From positions 112,724-176,723 of the forward strand of contig CAIMDB010000008.1 of the NCBI GenBank assembly GCA_903839675.1: a DNA stretch of 64,000 nucleotides. The letters run 5' to 3'. This DNA comes from an uncultured Sphingomonadales bacterium. Lineage in GTDB: Bacteria > Pseudomonadota > Alphaproteobacteria > Sphingomonadales > Sphingomonadaceae. Under the pieces are notes generated by a model that did not search any database, was not told the DNA's origin, and worked only from the letters and a program-made list of their open reading frames with translations. Below, one piece after another: positions 8,007 through 17,221 of the stretch (its first letter is position 1; every line of letters begins with the position of its first letter). The translations under genes and the position numbers were made by a program.

Positions 8007-9335
8007 TTACTCCGCCTTTTGCGGGGCGGCGGCCGGTAGATGCTGGAAGATCAGGCCACGCGCACGGCCCTGCTGGAATCCCTTCCATAGCGTGACGTCT
8101 GGCCCACCGGGGCTATAAGCGCCCCAAGACGTGCCTGGTGGTGCTTTCCAAGTGCCGACATCGGAGTCTTCGTTCGGAACGTCGAGAAAGGCCTGCTTGT
8201 CGCGCGCTCCGCGCAGATGGACGTCAAGAAATGCGGTTATGAAGTGCAGGCTGATCGCGTTGATGCGGTCTTTCCGCCAGATCGCGTCTTCAAACCAATC
8301 AATGTCCCACAACGTCGCGCGCATCCCCTCAGGCGCAGGGTTGAGCCCGATGGCATGGCCAGCCTGCTTTAAGGTCAGCAGATACCTGTCGCTGTTTATC
8401 GTTTGCGCAAAGAAGGACTTCGCGGCCTTTTGATAGCCCACCGTAGGGTCCTGATCGCCTGCAATAAGGAGCATCGGCGCCTTAATTTCCGCCAGCCCCT
8501 CATTCCCCCAGATGCTTTTTTCACCGCCGCCGGCAGGCGCCAGCGCGACAATAGCTTTCACCCCGGGCACTTTGGCAGAGGACGCGTCAGCAGCGCCCCG
8601 CGCAATCTTGTTCAGCCAACCATCGGGCACAAAATTCATAAACGGATGTGTGGGGTCTAGGCTCGCGCCACCCGCTGTGAGCACGCCAAAGCCACCCTGT
8701 GAATAGCCGATTAGCGCCACGTTCTCCGGGTCGATCTGCGACCCTAAATTGGCCCGCAATTGCGCAGCCACAAAGCTGATGTCGACCGGTCGGTTATAGG
8801 TCGGCGCCGAACTGATTACAGGGGCCACAACATAGCGGTTTGGATCGACATGGTGGATCGCAGCGACAACATATCCCTTTGACGCCAGATTTTCGGTCAG
8901 CCAGGTCATCAAGCGCGGATCATTGCCATAGCCGTGCGACAGGATCACCAATGGATGCCCGCGCCCAACAGGCTTTGCATTGGGGGCGGCCAACCCGGGT
9001 TGCGTAAAGGCGACCGGCGGAAGGGGTGGCTCACCCCATAAGGCGCCGCGATAGGTCATGCGTGCCTGCCCTTTGCGGACCTCAGCCGGATACCAGATAT
9101 CCACCTTTAAGGATCGGTCGTGCAGCGCGACGGCGCCCGATTTTGGATCAGGATGCTCCAGATCCGGCTGGGCCTTATGAACAAAAGTCACAGAGCGGAA
9201 CCCGACGCCATCTTTCCCCAAAGGCGCAAGCTCTGGCGCATCGACGCCGATGTCGGCTGGGCCCTGAAGGACCTGTCCTGCTAATGCCGGCGCAGCCAGC
9301 CCCAGCATCAGGCCCAAAAGGATGTTACGCTTCAT
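8007..9335 (-). CDS. Secreted alpha/beta hydrolase (dienelactone-hydrolase-like)
   Basis: The N-terminus MKRNILLGLMLGLAAPALAG is a good Sec signal peptide with an AXA-type cleavage site, so the protein is probably periplasmic. The nucleophile elbow is GYSQGG. PLVILSHGYGND forms the usual oxyanion-side strand, and LTLKQAGHAIG supplies a likely catalytic histidine. The 442 residues are long for a minimal hydrolase because of an N-terminal extension with a second domain-like stretch. The start overlaps the end of the lysR gene by 11 bases, so the two are probably cotranscribed. Its substrate is unknown. Its place behind a regulator of amine catabolism suggests release of a substrate from an ester outside the cytoplasm. 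Confidence 0.8.
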   Translation of the reverse strand: MKRNILLGLMLGLAAPALAGQVLQGPADIGVDAPELAPLGKDGVGFRSVTFVHKAQPDLEHPDPKSGAVALHDRSLKVDIWYPAEVRKGQARMTYRGALWGEPPLPPVAFTQPGLAAPNAKPVGRGHPLVILSHGYGNDPRLMTWLTENLASKGYVVAAIHHVDPNRYVVAPVISSAPTYNRPVDISFVAAQLRANLGSQIDPENVALIGYSQGGFGVLTAGGASLDPTHPFMNFVPDGWLNKIARGAADASSAKVPGVKAIVALAPAGGGEKSIWGNEGLAEIKAPMLLIAGDQDPTVGYQKAAKSFFAQTINSDRYLLTLKQAGHAIGLNPAPEGMRATLWDIDWFEDAIWRKDRINAISLHFITAFLDVHLRGARDKQAFLDVPNEDSDVGTWKAPPGTSWGAYSPGGPDVTLWKGFQQGRARGLIFQHLPAAAPQKAE

Positions 9336-10308
9336 CGCTGCTCACCGATGCACTTGGCCATCTCAATTGTTCCTCAATCCATGGATATTCTGATGTGACG
9401 CTCGCAAACGTCTTTTCGCGCAGCACCCGCTGGCAGACGGACGCTGTCAGCTTCGGGATGTCGCCCAATTCCCCTGCCCGTGCAACGACTTGTACCTGCC
9501 TTGCGAACCGCCCGCGCGTCATCGGTTCCGGCCGCAGATGGGGGAGCAATTCGGGCACGGCGGCAAGGCATACCGGCGTCGTAATTGTCCAGCCGAGACC
9601 TGCCGCGACCAACCCCAGTTGCTGGTGCGAGGATTCCACCTCAATCAGATGAGGCACCTTCATCTTCATGCGGACAATCTGGCGCTCAATCTGCTGGCCG
9701 GTGCCTGTCAGCCGCGAAAAGCGGATGAGTGGCAGCGAGACCTTTTCGTCCGTGATGTCGATCGACCCTTGGTATCTGGCTGGGAAAACAAGGATGAAGC
9801 TCTCTTCGATGACAGGATGAAGCTCAAGCGCACCGCGGTGTTCCAGATTGAAGCTACCGGTGATGAGCAGATCAATGTCGCGCGCGAGAAACTCAGCCTG
9901 ATGCTCCATTGAGATGCCGGAGCGGATGTTCCAGCGGTCGGCACGGCCACTCAGTTCGCTCAGGATCGGTGTCGTCAGTTCATTGGCCAGACTGAATGAC
10001 ATGGCCACTGTGATGCTTGAAATAGGGAGGTTCGCGCCTTCCCGAACCTCATCATAGGTTGCTCTCGCCTGCGCGATGAGCGACTGGCCCCGCGCGAACA
10101 ACGACTTGCCACTTGCCGTCAGCCCCATGGGCCGCATCGTCCTGTCGAACAAGGGCGCGCCAATTCCCGATTCCAGCTTGGCAATGGTCTGGGAAACAGC
10201 CGACTGCGTCACCTGCAAATGCGTCGCGCATTGCGACATGCCGCCCAATTCTACAGTCATGACGAACACTTCAAGCGCGTGAAGGTCAAACTCTTGAGGC
10301 AATTTCAT
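9325..10308 (-). CDS. LysR-family transcriptional regulator
   Basis: This is a standard LysR-type activator. It has an N-terminal winged helix-turn-helix (residues about 8-65, with MSQCATHLQVTQSAVSQTIAKLE as the recognition region) and a periplasmic-binding-protein-like effector domain. Its 327 residues are normal. A perfect dyad containing ATTA-N7-TAAT lies 34 bases before the ATG, and the same half-site pattern occurs before the dimethylglycine-dehydrogenase/sox operon at 21076. That makes this protein the best candidate regulator of that operon and of itself. The effector is probably a pathway amine or amino acid, but the sequence does not show which. Confidence 0.9.
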   Translation of the reverse strand: MKLPQEFDLHALEVFVMTVELGGMSQCATHLQVTQSAVSQTIAKLESGIGAPLFDRTMRPMGLTASGKSLFARGQSLIAQARATYDEVREGANLPISSITVAMSFSLANELTTPILSELSGRADRWNIRSGISMEHQAEFLARDIDLLITGSFNLEHRGALELHPVIEESFILVFPARYQGSIDITDEKVSLPLIRFSRLTGTGQQIERQIVRMKMKVPHLIEVESSHQQLGLVAAGLGWTITTPVCLAAVPELLPHLRPEPMTRGRFARQVQVVARAGELGDIPKLTASVCQRVLREKTFASVTSEYPWIEEQLRWPSASVSSDEA

Positions 10309-10339
10309 CCGTGCGTGCCCTGACCCGTTTCCAAAGGGA

Positions 10340-10360
10340 ACTATTACTCGCGCTAATAGT
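10340..10360 (-). promoter_or_regulatory. Candidate LysR operator (dyad before lysR)
   Basis: ACTATTA, seven bases, then TAATAGT is a perfect inverted repeat with 7-base arms. The core ATTA-N7-TAAT is a T-N11-A LysR box. It sits in the 133-base gap between the BCCT gene and lysR, 31 bases before the lysR start, as expected for autoregulation. Binding is inferred. The symmetry is seen directly. Confidence 0.55.
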
Positions 10361-10441
10361 AGCGCAGGTCAGGTGCAGGGCGGTTATGCTTTTTCGTCAT
10401 CCCGCCTTGCAAAATCTCAGGCGTTGCAAAGATGCATCGGT

Positions 10442-12007
10442 TCAGCCCTGCCGATGCAAAGCCATCAACCCCTTGAACGTACCAACCGCCAGAAACAGCA
10501 GCACCGCCGCAAGCGGAAGCCCGGCCGCAATCGACCCGGCTTGAAGGGAGCTGAGCCCTCCGCTCAACAGTAGCACGACGCCAATGCCGCCCACGGCCAA
10601 AAGCCAGATGACCTTCTGGCGCAGCGGCGTATCGGTGCGGCCACCGGCTGTCATGGTATCAATCACCAGCGTGCCGGAATCCCAGCCGGTCACGAAAAAG
10701 ATCATGATCAGGCAGACCGACACGAAGGACGTGATCTGCGCCCAAGGCAGGGTCCCAAGCAGCACGAACAATTGTTGGTCGAGCGAAGCTTTGGTAAGCC
10801 CACCCGCATCTCCAGCCACGATGTGCGCGATGCTGGCATCCCCGAAGATGGTCAGCCAGAGGATCCCCAAAAGCGTGGGGGCAAGCAGCGCGCCTGCCAT
10901 AAACTCACGCACTGTGCGGCCGAGTGAAATGCGGGCCATAAACATGCCGACAAAGGGCGACCAGCTGATCCACCAGGCCCAGTAATAGACCGTCCAGTCA
11001 TGGTAGAAGCCGGCATCTCCGCGCGCGACGGGGTTGGACAAGGCGGGCAGATATTTCAGATAGGCTGCGATATTGGCGCCGAGATCTCCCAGAAGCGTCA
11101 ACGTCGCGCCCGTCGCCAGAATGAACAGCAGCAAGGCAAAGGCGACCCACATGTTGAGCTCGCTTAAAATCCGGATGCCTCGATCAATCCCGCCCCACAC
11201 CGACAGGAACGTGACGAACGCCATGATCGCGATGAGCCCGACAATGGAGAGCGCGGAACTTGGGATATCATAAAGATAGGTGATCCCAGCCATCGCCTGC
11301 TGCGCACCAAGGCCAAGCGATGTTGCTAGACCGAAGATCGTCGCGAGGACGGCCAAAATCTCTATCCCATCCCCCGCCCGACCCCAGACCGACTTTCCCA
11401 GCAAAGGATAAAAGGCAGACCGTATCGAGAGCGGCAGATTGAAATCATAGGCAAAGACCGCAAGCGCAAGACCCACCATGGCGAAGATGGCCCAAGGGTG
11501 GAGCGCCCAATCAAAGATCGTCGCGGCCATGGCGAGGCTGCGCGCCTCTGCCACATTCCCTGCCGCGCCACCGAGTGGCGCCGCTGTTCCTCCTGCCATG
11601 GAAGACATAAAGTGGGACACCGGTTCTCCCACGCCGTAAAAGACAAGGCCAATGCCCATGCCTGCGCCAAACAGCATCGAAAACCATGACAGGCGAGAAT
11701 AATCGGGCGACGCGCCCTTCCCGCCCAGCCGGATCTTCCCCAGCGGAGAGATCGCAACGGCAATGCAGAACAAGAGCACAATGTTGCCGACCGACATGAA
11801 GAACCAGTCGAAATAGGTCACAGCACCTACCCGCATGCCGGAAAACAAATCGGCGGACGCTTGTGGGGCGATCAGGCTGAACAGGATGACGGAGAGAGAC
11901 AGGATGGCGGTGGGCACGAACACCGCCGGATTGACGATCATCCCCCCCCAGTTGCGGTTGGAGGCGCCATATTCCCCACGATCAATATCGCGCGTCCAAT
12001 CGGTCAA
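10442..12007 (-). CDS. BCCT-family betaine/carnitine/choline transporter
   Basis: This is an integral membrane secondary transporter of the betaine-choline-carnitine family, with about 12 hydrophobic segments over 521 residues. Two family signatures are present: FGAGMGIGLVFYGVGEP in the first third, and YYWAWWISWSPFVGMFMARIS, which contains the tryptophan-rich substrate box. The long cytoplasmic C-terminal tail of osmosensing BetT/BetP types is absent, so the protein is more likely a catabolic uptake system than an osmoregulator. It is the last gene of the sox operon, 15 bases after soxG. This ties the operon to a quaternary ammonium substrate, although family members differ in specificity. 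Confidence 0.93.
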   Translation of the reverse strand: MTDWTRDIDRGEYGASNRNWGGMIVNPAVFVPTAILSLSVILFSLIAPQASADLFSGMRVGAVTYFDWFFMSVGNIVLLFCIAVAISPLGKIRLGGKGASPDYSRLSWFSMLFGAGMGIGLVFYGVGEPVSHFMSSMAGGTAAPLGGAAGNVAEARSLAMAATIFDWALHPWAIFAMVGLALAVFAYDFNLPLSIRSAFYPLLGKSVWGRAGDGIEILAVLATIFGLATSLGLGAQQAMAGITYLYDIPSSALSIVGLIAIMAFVTFLSVWGGIDRGIRILSELNMWVAFALLLFILATGATLTLLGDLGANIAAYLKYLPALSNPVARGDAGFYHDWTVYYWAWWISWSPFVGMFMARISLGRTVREFMAGALLAPTLLGILWLTIFGDASIAHIVAGDAGGLTKASLDQQLFVLLGTLPWAQITSFVSVCLIMIFFVTGWDSGTLVIDTMTAGGRTDTPLRQKVIWLLAVGGIGVVLLLSGGLSSLQAGSIAAGLPLAAVLLFLAVGTFKGLMALHRQG

Positions 12008-12022
12008 ATGAATTCCCCCGCC

Positions 12023-12529
12023 TTATTGGGCTGCGACTGTCACAAACGCCGTCCACAACCATGGCGCAAAGCTGCGCCAAACCTCAACATGAAACCGCTC
12101 CGCTGCTTCGCGCACAACGATGATCTCAACCGTTTCAAAGATGGTGCGCGTGGCGCGACCAACCTCAAAATGATCAAAATCAAGCGCGCAGCCTGCTGCC
12201 AGAACCGCCACCGCGCGCGGACCTTCAAGAAGGATGGCGACGTTCCGGTCGCTCACCTCTGTCACGGCGAGTGACAAGCCTGAACCATCGGCAATCTTGG
12301 TGCCGTGCGGGGCCAGCATCAGCCATTCATCAGGGCCAAGGCACATCACCCCATTTTGCATCGTGCCAATCTTTTGCGGCACGGAAACGCCGAGCAGCTT
12401 TTCCAGATCAGTGGCCTTGCGCGCCCGCAGCGAAAAGCGGGCCATCGGCGGGGCGGATGTGACCGTTACACCGTTGCCCGCAAACGGAACAGCAGGTGTT
12501 GGCTCAATTCGGGCGAGAAGCTCAGACAT
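12023..12529 (-). CDS. soxG: Sarcosine oxidase gamma subunit (second copy)
   Basis: This is the gamma subunit of the second heterotetrameric sarcosine oxidase. The ORF track start at 12553 is eight codons too long. ATG at 12529 (MSELLARIEP) overlaps the soxA stop as AATGTCTGA and gives 168 residues. PDEWLMLAP is the common SoxG core motif, and the C-terminus keeps the ERFHVEVWRSFAPWLW stretch typical of the family. It differs clearly in sequence from the first SoxG, so the two complexes are not a recent duplication. Confidence 0.87.
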   Translation of the reverse strand: MSELLARIEPTPAVPFAGNGVTVTSAPPMARFSLRARKATDLEKLLGVSVPQKIGTMQNGVMCLGPDEWLMLAPHGTKIADGSGLSLAVTEVSDRNVAILLEGPRAVAVLAAGCALDFDHFEVGRATRTIFETVEIIVVREAAERFHVEVWRSFAPWLWTAFVTVAAQ

Positions 12530-15383
12530 TGAGACGTGCCCCTTCTGCGTCATAAAACATCATCGAGCTGACCTTTGCGACATGGGTCTTGCCCGGCATG
12601 GGAACGAAAATGTCCTGCCCCATCTTGCTATGTCCGCCTTCAACCAGCGCCATCGCGATCGACCGGCCGAGCGTTTCGCTCCAGTAGGACGAGGTCACAT
12701 GGCCGATCATTTTCATCGGCACCGGCTGGTTGGGGTCAGCGACAATCTGCGCGCCTTCTTCCAGCACCATGTTCGGATCATCGGTCAACAAGCCGACGAG
12801 CTGCTTACGGCCCGGCGCAACAATGTCCGGACGTGCGAGCGAGCGCTTGCCGACGAAATCCGCCTTCTTCTTGCCAACAGCCCAATCGAGACCTGCATCG
12901 AACGGCGTCACCGTGCCATCGGTATCCTGCCCGACGATGATGAACCCCTTTTCGGCGCGCAGTACGTGCATCGTCTCTGTGCCATAAGGCGTGATGTCAT
13001 AGCGCGCGCCTTCCGCCATGATCCGCTCCCACAGAGTGCGGCCATAAGCAGAGGGCACGTTGATCTCGTACCCGAGTTCGCCTGTGAAGCTCACCCGGAA
13101 CAGGCGGGTCGGGATGCCGCAAATCGTGCCTTCGCGGATCGCCATGTGCGGGAAGGCTTCGGCAGACAGGTCAATGCCTTCGACGAGGGGCTCCAGAACC
13201 TTGCGGGCATTTGGCCCCTGCAGCGCGATCACGGCATAGTGCTCGCTCGTGCTGGTCAGCCACACGTTCAGGTCCGGCCATTCGGTCTGGAGATAGTCCT
13301 CCATCAGGTTCAGCACGCGCGCGGCACCGCCGGTCGTCGTGGTCAGATGGAAGCGGTCCGGCGCAAGACGCGCCGACACCCCATCATCGGTGATGAAGCC
13401 ATCTTCCTTCAGCAACAGGCCATAGCGGCAGCGCCCCGGCTCCAATGCCTTCCAGGGGTTGGTGTACATCCGGTTTAGGAACTCGGCGGCATCGGGGCCA
13501 ACAACTTCGATCTTCCCCAGCGTCGACGCATCGAAAATGCCCACCGACGACCGGACCATGCGGCATTCACGATTGACCGCAGCGAGCATATCCTCGCCGG
13601 CCTTCGGGAAGTAGCGGGCCCGCCGCCACTGGGCGACCAGTTCAAAAACTGCGCCCTGTTCTTCGGCCCAGCTGTCGATGTTGGTCTTGCGGGTCGGCTG
13701 GAACAACGCCCCCTTGGCATGCCCCGCCAGCGCCCCAAAGGTTTGCGGCGTATAGGGCGGTCGGAAGGTTGTAAGCCCAATGTCTGTCACCGGCTTGTTG
13801 AGCGCGGTAGACGCAATCTGCAGGCCGTTCAGGTTCGATGTCTTGCCCTGATCGGTCGCCATGCCGTTGGTCGTATAGCGCTTGATATGCTCAATCGACC
13901 GGAACCCTTCGCGGACCGCCAGCTTGATGTCCTTGGCCGTCACATCATTCTGGAAATCGACGAAAGCCTTCAGGCGCGCAGGATCTTTCGGCGTCGGCAG
14001 AACGTCAACGACGACACCAGCACCGAAGTTCCAGGTTCCGGCACATGCACCCACGCAGCGGACGTTTTCATTCGGCACATCAGGTACGAACGCGCCGAGG
14101 TCATCGCGCCAGGCAAGACTGCCCTTGCTGTGCGACCAGAGATGCACCGTCGGCGTCCAACCACCGGCCATCAGCAGCGCATCGCAGGTGATGTCTGACA
14201 CCGCTGTCCCATCATTGCGGGCAACGGAGATGGCCTTGACGCCAAGACGTCCGCGTACACCAATCACACTATGGCCAAGGCGCACGTTAATCCCCAAGCC
14301 GTTCGCCTTGGTCAGCAGTGCCTCATTCACGACATCGCGCACATCGATGATCGCCGCGATCCCGACACCTGCGCCAGCCATGGCAAAGGCGTCGTTCCAG
14401 CCACTGTCATGCGACGCCATAAGGGCGACCGACTGACCAACAGCGACGCCATAACGCAGGGCGAAGACCTTTGCGGCAGACGCGAGCATGACACCCGGCG
14501 TGTCATTGCCTTCAAAGACCAAGGGCCGCTCAATCGCGCCTTGGGCAAGGATGACCTCTGCCGCGCGGATGCGCCATAGCTTCTCACGCGGGCCATGCGG
14601 AATGCCCGGTAGATGATCGGTGAACCGCTCAACCGCACCGATGAAGTTGTCATGGAAATAGCCAAAGGCCGTCGTGCGCGCCAGCACCTGCACGTTGGGC
14701 GAGGCCGCCAGCGCCTTCAGGCTGCGCTCCAGCCAAGGCCAAAGTGTAGGGTCTGAAAGAGCGCCACCGCCAAGCTCATCCTGCTCATCAATCAGGATGA
14801 TCCGCTTGTTCGTGGCGGCCGCTTCCAGAGCCGCATCGATGCCCGCCGGGCCCGCACCGATGATCAGGACATCACAGTGTGCATAGGTCGCGGCATAATG
14901 ATCTGGATCCACGTCAGTTGGCGCCTGACCTAGCCCGGCCATGCGCCGAATGGCGGGTTCGTAGAGCTTTTCCCAGAAGGACCGGGGCCACATGAAGGTC
15001 TTGTTGTAAAAGCCAGCCGGGAAGAACATGCCCAGCCGGTCATTGATCGCGCCAAAATCAAATTTGAGCGACGGCCAGCGGTTCTGGCTGGTGGCTTCCA
15101 TGCCCTGATAGAGATCGACATTTGTCGCCCGCAAATTGGGCGTGAACCGGCCCGGTCCGCGCGTGACGGAAATCAGTGCGTTCGGCTCTTCGCTTCCCGA
15201 CCCGACAAGGCCGCGCGGGCGGTGATATTTGAACGAACGGCCAAACAGCTTGACACCGCTCGCGAGCAAGGCCGACGCTAGTGTATCGCCTTCAAAGCCC
15301 GCAAAACTGGTCCCATCAAAGCTGAACGTCAGCGGCGCGGCGCGGTTGATCCGCCCGCCTGTTGGCAAACGATATCCCGTCAT
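12522..15383 (-). CDS. soxA: Sarcosine oxidase alpha subunit (second copy)
   Basis: At 953 residues this is a full-length SoxA. An N-terminal HcnA-like ferredoxin domain (SFKYHRPRGLVGSG) is followed by a nucleotide fold at about 170-200 (IIGAGPAGIDAALEAAATN), then the NAD-binding module and a C-terminal GcvT-like THF-binding domain from about residue 610. It should accept the methyl carbon removed by SoxB onto tetrahydrofolate. The start overlaps soxD and the end overlaps soxG. It retains all expected domains, so both SoxA copies look functional. Confidence 0.95.
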   Translation of the reverse strand: MTGYRLPTGGRINRAAPLTFSFDGTSFAGFEGDTLASALLASGVKLFGRSFKYHRPRGLVGSGSEEPNALISVTRGPGRFTPNLRATNVDLYQGMEATSQNRWPSLKFDFGAINDRLGMFFPAGFYNKTFMWPRSFWEKLYEPAIRRMAGLGQAPTDVDPDHYAATYAHCDVLIIGAGPAGIDAALEAAATNKRIILIDEQDELGGGALSDPTLWPWLERSLKALAASPNVQVLARTTAFGYFHDNFIGAVERFTDHLPGIPHGPREKLWRIRAAEVILAQGAIERPLVFEGNDTPGVMLASAAKVFALRYGVAVGQSVALMASHDSGWNDAFAMAGAGVGIAAIIDVRDVVNEALLTKANGLGINVRLGHSVIGVRGRLGVKAISVARNDGTAVSDITCDALLMAGGWTPTVHLWSHSKGSLAWRDDLGAFVPDVPNENVRCVGACAGTWNFGAGVVVDVLPTPKDPARLKAFVDFQNDVTAKDIKLAVREGFRSIEHIKRYTTNGMATDQGKTSNLNGLQIASTALNKPVTDIGLTTFRPPYTPQTFGALAGHAKGALFQPTRKTNIDSWAEEQGAVFELVAQWRRARYFPKAGEDMLAAVNRECRMVRSSVGIFDASTLGKIEVVGPDAAEFLNRMYTNPWKALEPGRCRYGLLLKEDGFITDDGVSARLAPDRFHLTTTTGGAARVLNLMEDYLQTEWPDLNVWLTSTSEHYAVIALQGPNARKVLEPLVEGIDLSAEAFPHMAIREGTICGIPTRLFRVSFTGELGYEINVPSAYGRTLWERIMAEGARYDITPYGTETMHVLRAEKGFIIVGQDTDGTVTPFDAGLDWAVGKKKADFVGKRSLARPDIVAPGRKQLVGLLTDDPNMVLEEGAQIVADPNQPVPMKMIGHVTSSYWSETLGRSIAMALVEGGHSKMGQDIFVPMPGKTHVAKVSSMMFYDAEGARLNV

Positions 15384-15652
15384 TTGCGGGGCTCCCCTGC
15401 CTTGTAAGTTGTTTCAAATTTGTCGGTAACAGTGTCGCGTACCGCATTGAAAAAGCGGCCACATCCATGCGCATGGCGCCAGCGTTCATGATGACGCCCG
15501 CGCGGATTGTTCCGGATGAAGAGATAGGTCTCCCACTCCTCATCACTCAGCGCTGAAGGATCGAGCGGACGGGCGATGTGCGCCTCTCCGGCATAAGCGA
15601 ATTCAAGCTCTGCGCGCTTTTCGTCGCAATAGGGGCAATGGATCAATATCAT
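15380..15652 (-). CDS. soxD: Sarcosine oxidase delta subunit (second copy)
   Basis: This is the zinc-binding delta subunit. Cys6 and Cys9 (CPYC) plus His60 and Cys64 (HAHGC) give the full zinc site. The 90 residues are normal. The gene starts one base after the soxB stop and overlaps the soxA start as ATGA. Confidence 0.93.
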   Translation of the reverse strand: MILIHCPYCDEKRAELEFAYAGEAHIARPLDPSALSDEEWETYLFIRNNPRGRHHERWRHAHGCGRFFNAVRDTVTDKFETTYKAGEPRK

Positions 15653-15653
15653 A

Positions 15654-16907
15654 TCAGTGCGCCACCGCTGCTGCTGCTGCTTCGTCGATCAACCGGCCGT
15701 TGCGGAACCGGTCGAGATTGAAGGGTGCGTTGATCCGGTGTGGCTCATCCTTCGCCATCGTATAGGCCAAAAGATCACCTGCGCCCGGCGTCGCTTTGAA
15801 GCCACCGGTGCCCCAGCCACAATTCACATAAAGCCCCTGCACCGGCGTCTTGCCGAGAATGGGGGAGCGGTCTGGCGTCACATCGACGATACCGCCCCAG
15901 GTCCGCAGCATCCGCATCCGCCGAAAGATCGGGAAAATCTCGCAAATGGCGGCCAAGGTGTGCTCCACAATGTGAAGCGCACCGCGCTGGGAATAGCTGA
16001 CATATTGGTCGGTCCCTGCCCCAATGACGAGTTCACCCTTGTCGGACTGGCTCATATAGGCGTGGACGGTGTTCGACATGACAACGCATGGGAAAACAGG
16101 CTTGATCGGTTCAGACACCAGAGCCTGTAAGGGATAACTTTCCAGCGGGAAGTCTAGCCCTGCCATCTGCATGATGACCGACGTGTTGCCCGCCGCTGAC
16201 ACGCCAACGCGCTTGGACGCGATATAGCCCCGCGTCGTTTCCACGCCTTCAATCGCGCCATCTGCGCCGCGCCGGATTCCGGTGACGGCGCAATTCTGGA
16301 TGATATCGACGCCAAGGGCTGCCGCCGCACGGGCATAGCCCCAAGCGACCGTATCATGCCGTGCCGTGCCGCCCCGCCGTTGCAGGGCTGCGCCCAACAC
16401 TGGATGGCGCGCATCGGGTGAGATGTTGAGAGGCGGGCAATAGGCCTTGGCCTCTTCGGGCGTCAGCCATTCATTGTCGACGCCATTCAGCCGGTTGGCG
16501 TGGATATGGCGCTTAAAGCTCTGCACGTCGTGCACATTGTGCGCGAGCATCATCACACCGCGCTTGGAATACATGGTGTTGTAGTTGAGTTCCTGGCTCA
16601 GCCCATCCCACAGCTTAACCGCGTGATCGTAAAGATGCGCGCTTTCATCATAGAGATAGTTCGACCGAATGATGGTCGTGTTCCGGCCGGTATTTCCCCC
16701 ACCGATCCAGCCCTTTTCAATGACAGCAACGTTGGTGATGCCGTATTTTTTGGCGAGGTAATACGCCGCGCCAAGGCCGTGGCCGCCACCGCCGACGATG
16801 ATTGCATCATAAGCAGGCTTGGGCGCGGCATCCGGCCATTGCTCAGGCCAGCTTTGATGGCCGCCCAAGGCCTTGGTAAAAAGGCTCAGCGCACTAAAAC
16901 GGGTCAT
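15654..16907 (-). CDS. soxB: Sarcosine oxidase beta subunit (second copy)
   Basis: This is the flavin catalytic subunit of the second sarcosine oxidase. It has AIIVGGGGHGLGAAYYLAK at about 35-53, GGGNTGRNTTIIRSNY, and TARHDTVAWGYAR with His184 at the covalent FMN position. It lines up column for column with the first SoxB over the first 190 residues but differs at many of them (for example KKYGITNVAV against KVHGLRNIAV), so it may prefer a different N-methyl amine. The start overlaps the end of the cupin gene by ATGA. The 417-residue length is typical. Confidence 0.95.
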   Translation of the reverse strand: MTRFSALSLFTKALGGHQSWPEQWPDAAPKPAYDAIIVGGGGHGLGAAYYLAKKYGITNVAVIEKGWIGGGNTGRNTTIIRSNYLYDESAHLYDHAVKLWDGLSQELNYNTMYSKRGVMMLAHNVHDVQSFKRHIHANRLNGVDNEWLTPEEAKAYCPPLNISPDARHPVLGAALQRRGGTARHDTVAWGYARAAAALGVDIIQNCAVTGIRRGADGAIEGVETTRGYIASKRVGVSAAGNTSVIMQMAGLDFPLESYPLQALVSEPIKPVFPCVVMSNTVHAYMSQSDKGELVIGAGTDQYVSYSQRGALHIVEHTLAAICEIFPIFRRMRMLRTWGGIVDVTPDRSPILGKTPVQGLYVNCGWGTGGFKATPGAGDLLAYTMAKDEPHRINAPFNLDRFRNGRLIDEAAAAAVAH

Positions 16908-17221
16908 GGTCTTGCCTCAACAAATGGCATGTAGGTGATCAGCATCGTGCATCCGTTCCTGCTCCCCGCGCGATGCATTGTGCCCGGCATCCGCAGAACA
17001 AAGTCCCCCGCGCCATAGCTCTCATCATCGTCGAAGAAATCGCCCTCAATTACGTATATTTGCTCGATTTTATCATGGTCGTGCAATGTGCCCAAAGGGC
17101 CAGCTTCAACCCGCATCAGCAGCGTCTGATATCCTGCATCGTCAATCAGCGTGCGGGTTTCGCCGACCGCCAGAGACGCAGCTTCAATCTTGATGGAACC
17201 CGACCGTGGCAGAGGCGTCAT
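16904..17221 (-). CDS. Small cupin-domain protein
   Basis: This is a 105-residue single-domain cupin. Motif 1 reads GTLHDHDKIEQIYVIEG, giving the two histidines and the glutamate of the usual metal site. Motif 2 reads GDFVLRMPGTMHRAG with the third histidine. It sits between the Rieske oxygenase and soxB genes with four-base overlaps on both sides, so it belongs to the same pathway. It could be a metal-dependent enzyme acting on a demethylation intermediate or a binding/sensing protein. The sequence does not decide between these. Confidence 0.8.
   Translation of the reverse strand: MTPLPRSGSIKIEAASLAVGETRTLIDDAGYQTLLMRVEAGPLGTLHDHDKIEQIYVIEGDFFDDDESYGAGDFVLRMPGTMHRAGSRNGCTMLITYMPFVEARP

Noticed and set aside
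10361-10441. Possible hairpin between the BCCT gene and lysR
   Set aside because: The arms are imperfect, the loop is about 18 bases and no T-run follows, so I do not call a terminator.
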